Of a DNA stretch of 64,000 bases, positions 35,117-43,727 are shown one piece after another. Both the position numbers and the translations under genes were made by a program. The first letter of the stretch is position 1; the number at the start of each line of letters is the position of its first letter. This DNA is from CBFDBF01 sp050291465 (GTDB taxonomy: Bacteria; Pseudomonadota; Gammaproteobacteria; Chromatiales; Chromatiaceae), in NCBI GenBank assembly GCA_050291465.1, contig JBNKJV010000015.1, positions 18,587 to 82,586 of the forward strand, given 5' to 3'. Below the pieces are notes generated by a model. The model had not been told where the DNA came from. It ran no database searches and worked only from the letters and a program-made list of their open reading frames with translations.

Positions 35117-36132
35117 TCTCCGGCGGTCCGGCTGAGGCGATCCTGGCGCAGGTTGAGTACTTCCCGGCTCAACTGGTATACGGCCATGGCATATAGGGCG
35201 CTGTGATTGTAACGGGTGATGACATAGAAATTATGGAACCCGAGCCAGAGTTCTTCCTTATCGCCGGCATCGAACTGCAACAGGGTGGTCTGGAGCTCAG
35301 GGGAGAAGGATTCCTCGGTGGTTACATTGGCGTCGCTCAGTTCTCCCACCGAGACGTTGGGCTTCAGTTCAAAGTTGGTGTAGATCTCATAGTCCTTGCC
35401 GGTTGCCCGGGCCGGGACGGCAACGGGCCCGCCGCTTTCCCAGCCGTGTTGCTTGAAGTAGTTGCCGACGCTGCCGATGGCGTCCGCGACGTTGTTCAGG
35501 TCCCTGACCCCGTCACCGTCGAAATCCACGGCATAGTTGCGATAGCTGCTGGGGATGAACTGCGGCATGCCGAGAGCGCCGGCGTAGGAACTCTTCATGC
35601 CGCTGCCGTCTATTCCCTCTTCCCGTTGCAACAGCAGGAAGTGCTCCAGTTGTCCGCGAAAAAAGCTCGCCCGTTCCGGGTAACCGAACGCGAGGGTGGA
35701 TAGGGCATCGAGCACGTAATGGCTTCCGGTATTGTTCCCGTAACGGGTCTCCACCCCGATAATGGCGACGATGATCTCCGGCGGTACACCGTACTCCGCC
35801 CGGGCGCGTTCCAGAAGCGAGTTGTTGTTTTCCCAGAAATCGGCACCCATCTCGGTGCGTGCCCTGGTGACGAACAGCGGCCGGTACTGAAACCAGGGTT
35901 TGGCCTCATAGGGGCGGCGGATGGCGTCGATAATGCTCTGCCGATAAGTGGCCTTGGAGAGCAGGGAGTCGAGCCACGACCGTTCAAAGCCGTGCTTCTT
36001 TTCCATTTCGTCCGCAAACTCCCGCAGCGCCTGATCAAAATCGGCGGGCTTTGCCGCGGTCTGGGTCGCCCACAGGCAGAGAAGGAGCAGAAGGGTGCCG
36101 ACAAACGGCTGGAATAGGGATTTTTTCGTCAT
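35113..36132 (-). CDS. mltB: Membrane-bound lytic murein transglycosylase B
   Basis: MltB cleaves glycan strands to 1,6-anhydro products. The 339-residue protein has an N-terminal signal (FVGTLLLLLCLWATQTAAKP), here without a clear lipobox cysteine, so it may be soluble or signal-anchored. Catalytic motifs follow: IVAIIGVETRYGNNTGSHYV (Glu near residue 125), SYAGALGMPQFIPSSYRNYA near residue 181 and VDFDGDGVRDLNNVADAIGS. Length matches the family. It lies 13 nt after rodA and overlaps rlpA. Confidence 0.95.
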   Translation of the reverse strand: MTKKSLFQPFVGTLLLLLCLWATQTAAKPADFDQALREFADEMEKKHGFERSWLDSLLSKATYRQSIIDAIRRPYEAKPWFQYRPLFVTRARTEMGADFWENNNSLLERARAEYGVPPEIIVAIIGVETRYGNNTGSHYVLDALSTLAFGYPERASFFRGQLEHFLLLQREEGIDGSGMKSSYAGALGMPQFIPSSYRNYAVDFDGDGVRDLNNVADAIGSVGNYFKQHGWESGGPVAVPARATGKDYEIYTNFELKPNVSVGELSDANVTTEESFSPELQTTLLQFDAGDKEELWLGFHNFYVITRYNHSALYAMAVYQLSREVLNLRQDRLSRTAGE

Positions 36133-36145
36133 ATAACTCTCATGC

Positions 36146-37282
36146 TCAGGTCGGCAACAGCCTGCGATGGGTGTGAATCGACATCAGCATACCGAAACCG
36201 GCCAGGGTGGTCACAACCGAAGTGCCGCCATAACTGATCAGCGGCAGCGGTGCACCCACTACCGGCAATATGCCGCTCACCATACCGCAATTAACAAACA
36301 GATAAAGAAAAAAGATCAGGGTGAGGGAGCCGGCGAGGAGCCGGCTGTAGGTGTCCTGTCCCTGGGTCGCGACGTACAGACAGCGCAGGATAATAAAAAG
36401 GTAGAGGGCGATCAGGATGACCGCTCCGCTGAAGCCGAACTCTTCCGTGATCACGGCAAAAATAAAATCCGTGGTGCGCTCGGGCAGGAACTCCAGCTGC
36501 GATTGAGTGCCGCTAAGCCAGCCCTTGCCGTAGAACCCGCCGGAACCGATGGCAATCTTGGACTGAATGATATGATAGCCGGTGTTCAGGGGGTCCCGCT
36601 CCGGGTTGAGGAAGGTGAGCACCCGTTCGCGCTGATAATCCCGCATGCCCCATTGCCACATGGCCCAGGCGGCAAGCGGGGTGACGATTGCCAGGCCGCC
36701 GATAAAACGCCAGCTGAGACCGGCAAGGAACAATACGAAAATTCCGGCACTTGCCGCCAGCAGTGCGGTGCCCAGGTCCGGCTGGATGGCGATCAACAGC
36801 GTCGGCAGCACGATCATGAGGCCGGCTATCAGTAGATTCCGCCATTTCAACGGCAGGGATTTTTCCGCCAGGTACCAGGCGATCATCATCGGGATTACCA
36901 GCTTGACCAGCTCTGACGGTTGGAATCGAAACAGCCCCAGGTCGAGCCAGCGTTGCGCCCCTTTGCCCACCTGGCCCCCGAAGATGACCGCCAGCAGCAG
37001 AAGAATAACGCCGCCGAACAGCCAGGGGGACCAGCGCCGCAACTGTACCGGCGAAACCTGCGCCAGTACCGCCATTACCACCAGGCCCACCGCGATCCGA
37101 ATCGATTGGCTTTTTACCGTGGCCAGGTCAGGGCCGCTGGCACTGTAGAGAAACATCAATCCCAATCCGCACAGGGTTGTCAGCGAGATCAGCAGGGGCA
37201 GATCCAGATGCAGACGGGCCAGAAGTCCCGGTGCCCTGCCGGGGGTGGTCTCTTCCAGATTCTCGGTTTTAAAACTGATCAT
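36146..37282 (-). CDS. rodA: Rod-shape peptidoglycan glycosyltransferase RodA
   Basis: RodA is the SEDS-family glycan polymerase of the elongasome, acting with PBP2. The 378-residue protein has about ten membrane helices and the SEDS motifs: FRFQPSELVKLVIPMMIAWY near residue 119, IAIQPDLGTALLAASAGIFV near residue 164, and FLPERTTDFIFAVITEEFGF near residue 266. NCGMVSGILPVVGAPLPLIS lies near the C-terminus. The catalytic-type Asp in QPDLGTAL is present. It overlaps mrdA by 4 nt, the usual coupled pair. Confidence 0.97.
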   Translation of the reverse strand: MISFKTENLEETTPGRAPGLLARLHLDLPLLISLTTLCGLGLMFLYSASGPDLATVKSQSIRIAVGLVVMAVLAQVSPVQLRRWSPWLFGGVILLLLAVIFGGQVGKGAQRWLDLGLFRFQPSELVKLVIPMMIAWYLAEKSLPLKWRNLLIAGLMIVLPTLLIAIQPDLGTALLAASAGIFVLFLAGLSWRFIGGLAIVTPLAAWAMWQWGMRDYQRERVLTFLNPERDPLNTGYHIIQSKIAIGSGGFYGKGWLSGTQSQLEFLPERTTDFIFAVITEEFGFSGAVILIALYLFIILRCLYVATQGQDTYSRLLAGSLTLIFFLYLFVNCGMVSGILPVVGAPLPLISYGGTSVVTTLAGFGMLMSIHTHRRLLPT

Positions 37283-39135
37283 TGATCCCCGTTCCCATAC
37301 CCCAAGTATCGGTCCATGAGGCGGCGTGCTATGGGAGCGGCCACCGAGCCGCCGTGTCCACCGTTCTCCACTATGACCGCTACCGCGATGCGCGGTTCCT
37401 CCACCGGTGCAAATGCGATGAAAAGAGCGTGGTCACGCATCTTTTTCGCCACCTTTTCCTCTTCGTATTTTTCGTCCTGTTTAACGCTGAATACCTGTGC
37501 GGTCCCGGTCTTGCCGGCAATCCGGTACTGTCTGTTGCGGATGCGGCGGGCGGTGCCCCGGGGATCCTCCACCACGTCCGCCATCGCTTCAATGACATAC
37601 CTGAGATTTTCCTCGTCTATCTGAGGGAGGGGAGACGGCATCGGTGGAGAAAGGGGTTCCCTGTCGTCGGGATTGGGGTTGCCGTTGCTCTTCGACAGCA
37701 CTATCCGCGGCGTATGGCGGATACCGCGAGCCGCGAGAGTGGCGGTGGCGCTGGCCAGTTCCAGAGGGGTGGTGAGGAAATAGCCCTGGCCGATTCCGAC
37801 AATCAGGGTCTCTCCCGCGAACCAGGGCTCTTGTCTTGTCTCTCTCTTCCACTCCTGTGAAGGCAGCAGGCCGGGCAGGGCGTCGGAAATATCCACCCCG
37901 CTGCTCTCGCCGAAACCGAAACGGCTCAGAAACCCGTGGATGCGGTCGATTCCCAGTTTCAGGGAGAGGTCGTAAAAAAAGACGTCGCAGGACTGGACGA
38001 TGGCACTGCGAAGATCCATGGAGCCGTGGCCCTCCTTCTTCCAGTCGCGGTATTTATGGTCGTTTCCCGGTAGCTGGAAATACCCGGGGCAGAAGGTTTT
38101 CTGCCCCCTGTAGGTCAGTCCGGCCTCCAGTCCGGCAAGACCGATAAAGGGCTTGGCGGTGGAGCCGGGGGGATAGCGTCCCCGTAACGCACGGTTGAAT
38201 AGGGGTTTTTCCTCGGATGCCTGAAGGGCCCGGTACTTTTCCGAGGAGATACCTTCCACGAACAGGTTGGGATCGAACCCGGGTTTGCTCACCATGGCCA
38301 GTATGGTCCCGTCCCGCGGATCGATAGCCACGACGGCGCCGTTGTTGTCTTCCATGGCATTCACCGCCAACTGCTGCAGATCCGCGTCCAGGGACAGGGA
38401 GAGATTTTTCCCCGGTACCGGTGGGACGGATTCCAGGGTGCGGATGGGCCGGCCTATTACGTTGATCTCCACCCGGCGGTGGCCCACCTCTCCGTGCAGA
38501 TCCTCCTCGTAATATTTTTCCACCCCGGCCTTGCCGATGTAGCTGGTACCGCTGTATGCACTGGCGTCTATGCGGCGCAGTTCCTGTTCGTTGATACGGC
38601 CCACGTAGCCCAGCACATGGGCGGTATTTTCCGCCATCGGGTAGTCACGCAGCAGCTTTGCCTGCAGTTCCACACCGGGAAAGCGGTGGCGGTTGACCGC
38701 AAACCTTGCCACCTCTTCCGGTGTCAGGCGAACCCGGATGGGGATGCTTTCAAAACGTCGGCGTTGTCTGCGCAGGCGCTGAAAACGCTCGATGTCTTTT
38801 TCACTGATTTGGATAATCGTGCCCAGATCGGCCAGGGTCTGATCGATGTCGGCTATCCGCTCCTGGATGATTTCCAGGCTGTGTACCGGCAGGTTCTGCG
38901 CCAGTATCACACCGTTGCGATCGTAAATCAGGCCGCGGGGCGGAGGTAAAGGTTCGACCTTGACCCGGTTGTCACGCGACAAGGTAGTGAAATGCTCGTG
39001 GTCCATGATCTGTAACTGGAACAGTCTCATCAGCAGCAGGAACACAAGCAGGAGCACCATCACGGCTGAGAATAGGATGCGGGTGTTGAAAAGACGGCTC
39101 TCCCGAATGTGGTCTTTGATGGTAATGCGAGCCAT
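37279..39135 (-). CDS. mrdA: Penicillin-binding protein 2 (elongation transpeptidase)
   Basis: PBP2 crosslinks peptidoglycan during side-wall growth and activates RodA. The 618-residue protein has one N-terminal anchor (FSAVMVLLLVFLLLMRLFQL), the pedestal/dimerisation domain with PPRGLIYDRNGVILAQNLPV, and the transpeptidase domain. The active-site Ser is in YPPGSTAKPFIGLAGLEAGL near residue 320, SxN-type IVQSCDVFFYDL near residue 373 and KTGTAQVFSVKQ near residue 535. The FAPVEEPRIAVAVIVENGGH C-terminal segment is typical. Length is standard. Confidence 0.98.
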   Translation of the reverse strand: MARITIKDHIRESRLFNTRILFSAVMVLLLVFLLLMRLFQLQIMDHEHFTTLSRDNRVKVEPLPPPRGLIYDRNGVILAQNLPVHSLEIIQERIADIDQTLADLGTIIQISEKDIERFQRLRRQRRRFESIPIRVRLTPEEVARFAVNRHRFPGVELQAKLLRDYPMAENTAHVLGYVGRINEQELRRIDASAYSGTSYIGKAGVEKYYEEDLHGEVGHRRVEINVIGRPIRTLESVPPVPGKNLSLSLDADLQQLAVNAMEDNNGAVVAIDPRDGTILAMVSKPGFDPNLFVEGISSEKYRALQASEEKPLFNRALRGRYPPGSTAKPFIGLAGLEAGLTYRGQKTFCPGYFQLPGNDHKYRDWKKEGHGSMDLRSAIVQSCDVFFYDLSLKLGIDRIHGFLSRFGFGESSGVDISDALPGLLPSQEWKRETRQEPWFAGETLIVGIGQGYFLTTPLELASATATLAARGIRHTPRIVLSKSNGNPNPDDREPLSPPMPSPLPQIDEENLRYVIEAMADVVEDPRGTARRIRNRQYRIAGKTGTAQVFSVKQDEKYEEEKVAKKMRDHALFIAFAPVEEPRIAVAVIVENGGHGGSVAAPIARRLMDRYLGYGNGDQ

Positions 39136-39152
39136 ACGCCCAACCCTTTCTT

Positions 39153-39641
39153 TCAGTGCACGCGGAAACGCCGCCGCACATCACGCAGGATGATGTAGAA
39201 CCAGGGCCAGAGCAGGGTGCCGAAGAAAGGAGCGCTCCAGTAAGCCGGCGAAGGGAGGGGATGTCCGGTAAAGCCGATAATCCAGTAGATAAGGAACTGT
39301 TCCAGCAGAAGGATCAGGAGTATGGCCAGGGATTGCTGCCACAACGGATATACCCGGATCCGTCGATGCAGCTTGATTACTATGAAAGCAATGATGGAGA
39401 GGCCGAGAGCATGCAGTCCGAGCAAAGACTCGGTCAGCAGGTCGACAATGGTACCCAACAGCCAGCCGCTGCCGACGCCTACCCGCTGGGGCAACGCCAT
39501 GACCCAATAGATCAATGTGAGGGTATACCATTGGGGACGGAAAGGACGCGCCCATTCCGGCAGCGGAATTATGGTAAGCAGCAGCGCCACGATCAGGGTG
39601 ATCAGGATAACCGTCGTGCCATGGCGTTTAACCGGCGTCAT
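39153..39641 (-). CDS. mreD: Rod-shape-determining protein MreD
   Basis: MreD is a small polytopic inner-membrane partner of MreC in the elongasome. The 162-residue protein has about five hydrophobic helices, with the family pattern PFRPQWYTLTLIYWVMALPQ near residue 33 and GTIVDLLTESLLGLHALGLS near residue 64. IRVYPLWQQSLAILLILLLE follows near residue 95. It overlaps mreC by 4 nt and is followed by mrdA after 17 nt. Confidence 0.95.
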   Translation of the reverse strand: MTPVKRHGTTVILITLIVALLLTIIPLPEWARPFRPQWYTLTLIYWVMALPQRVGVGSGWLLGTIVDLLTESLLGLHALGLSIIAFIVIKLHRRIRVYPLWQQSLAILLILLLEQFLIYWIIGFTGHPLPSPAYWSAPFFGTLLWPWFYIILRDVRRRFRVH

Positions 39642-40534
39642 GGGTGTTCCCTCCCCGCTTCGGTAGCGTCGGTCCGCCTGTTCGGTTCGGGCCCTGTCGC
39701 TGAGGTTGCGGAGGTTGTATCACTCCAGACCAGGAGCACTTCGCGTATTCGGTCGAGTTTGGCCGTGGGACGCGCCTCTACCGATGCGAACGGTTGTCCC
39801 GGCTCATGAATCACAGAAGTGACTTCGGCCACCGGGTATCCGGCGGGAAAGCGCCCTCCCAGCCCGGAGGTGACCAGCAGATCCCCGACCCGGATATCTG
39901 CATTAACCGGCAGATAGGGAATCTTGAGCAGATTGACGTCACCGGTGCCCATGGCGATGGCGCGCAGGCCGTTGCGGTTGACCTGCACCGGCAGTGAATG
40001 GCTGGCATCGGAAATCATAAGCACGGTGGCGGTGAACGGGTTGACGTTGATTACCTGGCCGATAACCGCATCCGCGTCCACTACCGGCTGCCCCTGGAAG
40101 ACCCCGGAGTTCTGTCCTTTGTTGATCAGGACCTGCTGCTTATAGGGATCGAGGTCGACCGCTACCAGTTCCGCGATGAGAACCCGGTCACCGACCTTGA
40201 ACGAGGAGTCCAGGAGGTCACGCAGGCGCATGTTTTCCCGCTCCAGGGCGTCGAGTTTCTGCAGCTTCACCCGCAACAGCAGGTTTTCCATCTCCAGCGT
40301 GCTGTTTCGATCCTGCAGGCCGGAGTAGGAGGAGAAGGTTTCCTCAGCCCAGTTGCTGACCTTCAGGGGCAGATTGGCTACGAAATGGAGGGGGTAGACG
40401 GCGACGGAAAAGAAAGACCGGACACTCTGCATGTAGTGCTGACTGTGGTCCGCCACCATCAGTGTGACGGAGGCCGCCACTGCCAACAGCAATCGAACGT
40501 TGGTCGATGCACCTTTTGAGAAGATCTGTTTAAT
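39638..40534 (-). CDS. mreC: Rod-shape-determining protein MreC, apparently starting at AUU
   Basis: MreC is a bitopic periplasmic scaffold that binds PBP2. The conserved N-terminus (KQIFSKGASTNVRLLLAVAA) runs upstream of the first conventional start, a TTG at 40492, as far as an ATT at 40532-40534. Just before that lie CCG and an in-frame TGA, so no ATG, GTG or TTG can supply these residues. AGGG, starting in the mreB stop codon, lies 8 nt before the ATT. I therefore place the start at the ATT, giving 298 residues. The protein has one membrane helix, a coiled coil (GLQDRNSTLEMENLLLRVKL) and the two-lobed beta domain (VINVNPFTATVLMISDASHS). Confidence 0.85.
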   Translation of the reverse strand: MKQIFSKGASTNVRLLLAVAASVTLMVADHSQHYMQSVRSFFSVAVYPLHFVANLPLKVSNWAEETFSSYSGLQDRNSTLEMENLLLRVKLQKLDALERENMRLRDLLDSSFKVGDRVLIAELVAVDLDPYKQQVLINKGQNSGVFQGQPVVDADAVIGQVINVNPFTATVLMISDASHSLPVQVNRNGLRAIAMGTGDVNLLKIPYLPVNADIRVGDLLVTSGLGGRFPAGYPVAEVTSVIHEPGQPFASVEARPTAKLDRIREVLLVWSDTTSATSATGPEPNRRTDATEAGREHP

Positions 40535-40544
40535 CGGTCAGGCC

Positions 40545-41594
40545 CTAGTCCAGACTGAAGAGATCCACTCCCATCTCGTCAATCAGTTCCAGGGCGCGTC
40601 CGCCGCCCCGCGCCACGCAGGTCAGTGGATCCTCGGCAACCAGTACCGGCAACCCGGTCTCTTCAGCAAGCAGCCGGTCTATGTTGCGCAACAGGGCGCC
40701 ACCGCCGGTCAGAACCAGGCCGCGTTCCGCTACGTCGGCGGTCAGTTCCGGAGGGGTCTGCTCCAGCGCCGCCTTTACCGCGTCGACGATACCGGATATG
40801 GGCTCCTGCAGGGCTTCCAGGACCTCGTTGCTGTTGAGGGTGAAGCTCTTGGGGATGCCTTCCGCCAGGTTACGTCCCGTCACCTCCATCTCCATTACCT
40901 CATCGCCGGGATAGGCGGAACCGATCTCTTTCTTGATCTTTTCCGCAGTAGTGTCGCCGATCAGGGTGCCGTAGTTGCGGCGTACGAAATTGACGATGGC
41001 CTCATCAAAGCGGTCGCCGCCGACGCGGGCGGAGTTGGCGTAAACGATGCCGCTCAGGGAGATGATCGCCACCTCCGAGGTGCCGCCACCGATATCCAGG
41101 ACCATGGAACCGCGGGCCTCCTCAACCGGCAGACCGGCGCCGATAGCGGCCGACATCGGCTCATCGATGAGGAATACCTCGCGGGCACCGGCACCGATGG
41201 CCGATTCCTTGATCGCCCGTCGTTCCACCTGGGTGGAACCACAGGGGACGCACACCAGCACCCGGGGGCTGGGGCGGATGAGGCGGGTCTCGTGCACCTT
41301 GCGGATGAAATGCTGCAGCATTTTCTCGGTGACGGTGAAATCGGCGATTACCCCGTCCTTCATGGGACGGATGGCGGTGATGTTGGTGGGGGTGCGGCCC
41401 AGCATCTGCTTCGCCTCTTCCCCTACAGCGGCTACCGACCTGCCCCCGCCCTGGCCGCGCGGATCCTGGCGGATGGCCACAACCGAAGGCTCATTCAGGA
41501 CGATGCCCTGGCCACGGCTATAGATAAGGGTGTTTGCGGTTCCCAGGTCGATGGAGAGGTCGTTGGAGAATAGTCCCCGAATACGTCGAAACAT
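40545..41594 (-). CDS. mreB: Rod-shape-determining actin homologue MreB
   Basis: MreB forms membrane-bound filaments that orient side-wall synthesis. The 349-residue protein has the N-terminal amphipathic region (MFRRIRGLFSND) and the phosphate-1 loop LSIDLGTANTLIY. It also has GAGAREVFLIDEPMSAAIGA near residue 132, SMVLDIGGGTSEVAIISLSG near residue 157 and RGLVLTGGGALLRNIDRLLA near residue 284. All actin-fold ATP-binding motifs are intact. It is the first gene of mreBCD-mrdA-rodA-mltB-rlpA; its 200-nt gap to the divergent gatC must hold both promoters. Confidence 0.98.
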   Translation of the reverse strand: MFRRIRGLFSNDLSIDLGTANTLIYSRGQGIVLNEPSVVAIRQDPRGQGGGRSVAAVGEEAKQMLGRTPTNITAIRPMKDGVIADFTVTEKMLQHFIRKVHETRLIRPSPRVLVCVPCGSTQVERRAIKESAIGAGAREVFLIDEPMSAAIGAGLPVEEARGSMVLDIGGGTSEVAIISLSGIVYANSARVGGDRFDEAIVNFVRRNYGTLIGDTTAEKIKKEIGSAYPGDEVMEMEVTGRNLAEGIPKSFTLNSNEVLEALQEPISGIVDAVKAALEQTPPELTADVAERGLVLTGGGALLRNIDRLLAEETGLPVLVAEDPLTCVARGGGRALELIDEMGVDLFSLD

Positions 41595-41794
41595 GATGTC
41601 AATTTAACTCGCGTGTTGGTGTATCTATCGGCAGTGGAGCGATTCGCCCCACGGTAAACTGACATAATCTAGCAATGGCGGGAGAGTTGGGCAAGATACC
41701 GTCTTGGGGAGGGGGCCGCAGGTCACACTTTTCTCCCAGCAGAAAATGCCCGAATATGGTAGCGTTAGCCCCCTTTATTTGTTTGGGATGGAAC

Positions 41795-42082
41795 ATGTCC
41801 TTAGAAAAAGCGGATGTGGAGAAGATCGCGCACCTGGCGCGTTTGGCGGTGAGCGCCAAGGAGCTGGACGCCGTGGCCTCCGATCTCTCCAGTATTCTTG
41901 GTCTGGTGGAGCAGATGAATGCGGTGGATACCGCCGGGGTGGTGCCCATGGCCCATCCTCTGCATATGGCACAACGCCTGCGCGCTGACGAGGTCACCGA
42001 ATCTGATCAGCGGGAGCTGTTCCAGTCCGTCGCGCCGGAGACCGAAGCCGGTCTGTACCTGGTTCCCAAGGTGATCGAATAA
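41795..42082 (+). CDS. gatC: Asp-tRNA(Asn)/Glu-tRNA(Gln) amidotransferase subunit C
   Basis: GatC stabilises the GatA-GatB amidotransferase that converts misacylated Asp-tRNA(Asn) or Glu-tRNA(Gln) to the correct amides. The 95-residue protein begins MSLEKADVEKIAHLARLAVS and contains DLSSILGLVEQMNAVDTAGV, VVPMAHPLHMAQRLRADEVT and the C-terminal PETEAGLYLVPKVIE. All are typical. An earlier in-frame start at 41675 would add 40 residues with no family match. It is followed 1 nt later by gatA. Confidence 0.96.
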   Translation: MSLEKADVEKIAHLARLAVSAKELDAVASDLSSILGLVEQMNAVDTAGVVPMAHPLHMAQRLRADEVTESDQRELFQSVAPETEAGLYLVPKVIE

Positions 42083-42083
42083 G

Positions 42084-43538
42084 ATGCAGGAAAAGAGCAT
42101 TCTCGAATTGGCGGCGGGCCTGCGCGGAGGCGAGTTTTCCAGCGTCGAGCTGACCCGTTACTACCTGGACAGGATCGAACGGCTGGACTCCAGGCTCAAC
42201 AGCTACATCACGGTGACCCCGGAACAGGCGCTGCAGGCGGCTCAGGCGGCAGACGAGCGGTTGCGTGCGGGAGAGGCGACCTCCCTCACCGGGATCCCCA
42301 TCGCGCAGAAGGATATCTTCTGCACCCTCGGGGTAAGGACCAGTTGCGGTTCCCGCATGCTGGACCGTTTCGTGGCCCCCTATGACGCAACCGTAACGGC
42401 CCGGTTTAAAGAGGCCGGGGCGGTGATACTGGGCAAGACCAACATGGACGAATTCGCCATGGGTTCGTCGAACGAGACCAGTTGGTACGGTCCGGTTCGC
42501 AATCCCTGGGATACCGACAAGGTCCCCGGCGGTTCCTCCGGCGGCTCGGCGGCAGCGGTTTCGGCCCGGCTCTGCGTCGCGGCTACCGGTACCGATACCG
42601 GCGGCTCCATCCGGCAGCCGGCGGCCCTGTGCGGCATCACCGGTCTGAAGCCCACCTACGGCCGGGTTTCCCGTTTCGGCATGATCGCTTTCGCCTCCTC
42701 TCTCGACCAGGGCGGCCCCATGGCCCGCAGCGCCGAGGATGTCGCAACCCTGCTGCAGGTGATGGCGGGATTCGATCCCAGGGATTCCACCAGCGTGGAT
42801 GAACCGGTGCCGGATTACGCCGCCGCTCTGGGTAACGATATCGCCGGGCTGAAAATCGGCCTGCCGCGGGAGTATTTCGGCGAGGGACTGGATCCCGCAG
42901 TGGGCAAGGCCATCGAAGAGGCCATTGACCAGTATAAAAAGCTGGGCGCCGAGGTGGTGGAGATCAGCCTGCCCAATACCAATCTGGCCATACCTACCTA
43001 TTATGTGGTGGCGCCGGCGGAGTGTTCCTCCAACCTCGCCCGTTTCGACGGTGTGCGTTACGGTCATCGCTGCGAGAATCCCGAGGATCTGGAGGATCTC
43101 TATAAACGCTCTCGTGGCGAGGGGTTCGGTGCCGAGGTAAAGCGGCGCATCATGATCGGTACCTACGCCCTGTCCGCCGGCTACTACGACGCCTACTACC
43201 TCAAGGCGCAGCAGATCAGACACCTTATATCGGAGGATTTCAAAACGGCCTTTGAACAGGTGGATGTGATCATGGGACCCACCTCACCCACTACCGCCTT
43301 CGGCATCGGTGAAAAGACCGACGATCCGGTCACCATGTACCTGTCCGATATCTACACCATCGCCGTGAACCTGGCGGGTCTGCCGGGCATGTCCATCCCG
43401 GTGCGGCCGGTGGAGGGTAAGCCGGTGGGGCTGCAGATCATCGGCAATTACTTCGATGAAGCCAGGCTGCTGAACGTCGCGCACCGTTTTCAGCAAGAGA
43501 CCGATTGGCACAAACAGACGCCCGAGGGATATTCATAA
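42084..43538 (+). CDS. gatA: Asp-tRNA(Asn)/Glu-tRNA(Gln) amidotransferase subunit A
   Basis: GatA is the amidase that releases ammonia from glutamine. The 484-residue protein has the Ser-cisSer-Lys triad: Lys in GIPIAQKDIFCTLGVRTSCG near residue 76, the serine-rich PGGSSGGSAAAVSA near residue 149, and the nucleophile in TGTDTGGSIRQPAALCGITG near residue 170. KPTYGRVSRFGMIAFASSLD follows, and VIMGPTSPTTAFGIGEK is near the C-terminus. Length is standard. The next gene, gatB, is separated by an unusual 189-nt gap containing a palindromic repeat. Confidence 0.98.
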   Translation: MQEKSILELAAGLRGGEFSSVELTRYYLDRIERLDSRLNSYITVTPEQALQAAQAADERLRAGEATSLTGIPIAQKDIFCTLGVRTSCGSRMLDRFVAPYDATVTARFKEAGAVILGKTNMDEFAMGSSNETSWYGPVRNPWDTDKVPGGSSGGSAAAVSARLCVAATGTDTGGSIRQPAALCGITGLKPTYGRVSRFGMIAFASSLDQGGPMARSAEDVATLLQVMAGFDPRDSTSVDEPVPDYAAALGNDIAGLKIGLPREYFGEGLDPAVGKAIEEAIDQYKKLGAEVVEISLPNTNLAIPTYYVVAPAECSSNLARFDGVRYGHRCENPEDLEDLYKRSRGEGFGAEVKRRIMIGTYALSAGYYDAYYLKAQQIRHLISEDFKTAFEQVDVIMGPTSPTTAFGIGEKTDDPVTMYLSDIYTIAVNLAGLPGMSIPVRPVEGKPVGLQIIGNYFDEARLLNVAHRFQQETDWHKQTPEGYS

Positions 43539-43545
43539 TTCGGTA

Positions 43546-43646
43546 AAATAACGCAAAGGACGCAAAGCCGCAGAGACGCAAAGGTTAGTATTTAACAAGC
43601 GGCTTTCTTTGCGTCTCAGCGTCTCCGCGAACTCTGCGTTTATTTT
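43546..43646. repeat. Dispersed palindromic repeat, copy 4 (between gatA and gatB)
   Basis: The left arm is a string of ACGCAAAGG, ACGCAAAGC, CGCAGAG and ACGCAAAGG, with GCAAAG-like words spaced 8-9 nt. The right arm has the complements CTTTGCGTC, CAGCGTCTC and CTCTGCG. It is a clear example of the family, placed inside the gatA-gatB gap. The remaining 80 nt before gatB show nothing certain. Confidence 0.75.
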
Positions 43647-43727
43647 CGAACTATACATGAGCTGAATGTCGGATTCGGCCACGGTAATGGAATAGTGTGG
43701 CGCTAAATTTGGATAGAGAAAAACGTA

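Noticed and set aside
41994..43223. Long minus-strand open frame (409 codons) across gatA
   Set aside because: It is a shadow of gatA, with no domain or ribosome-binding site.
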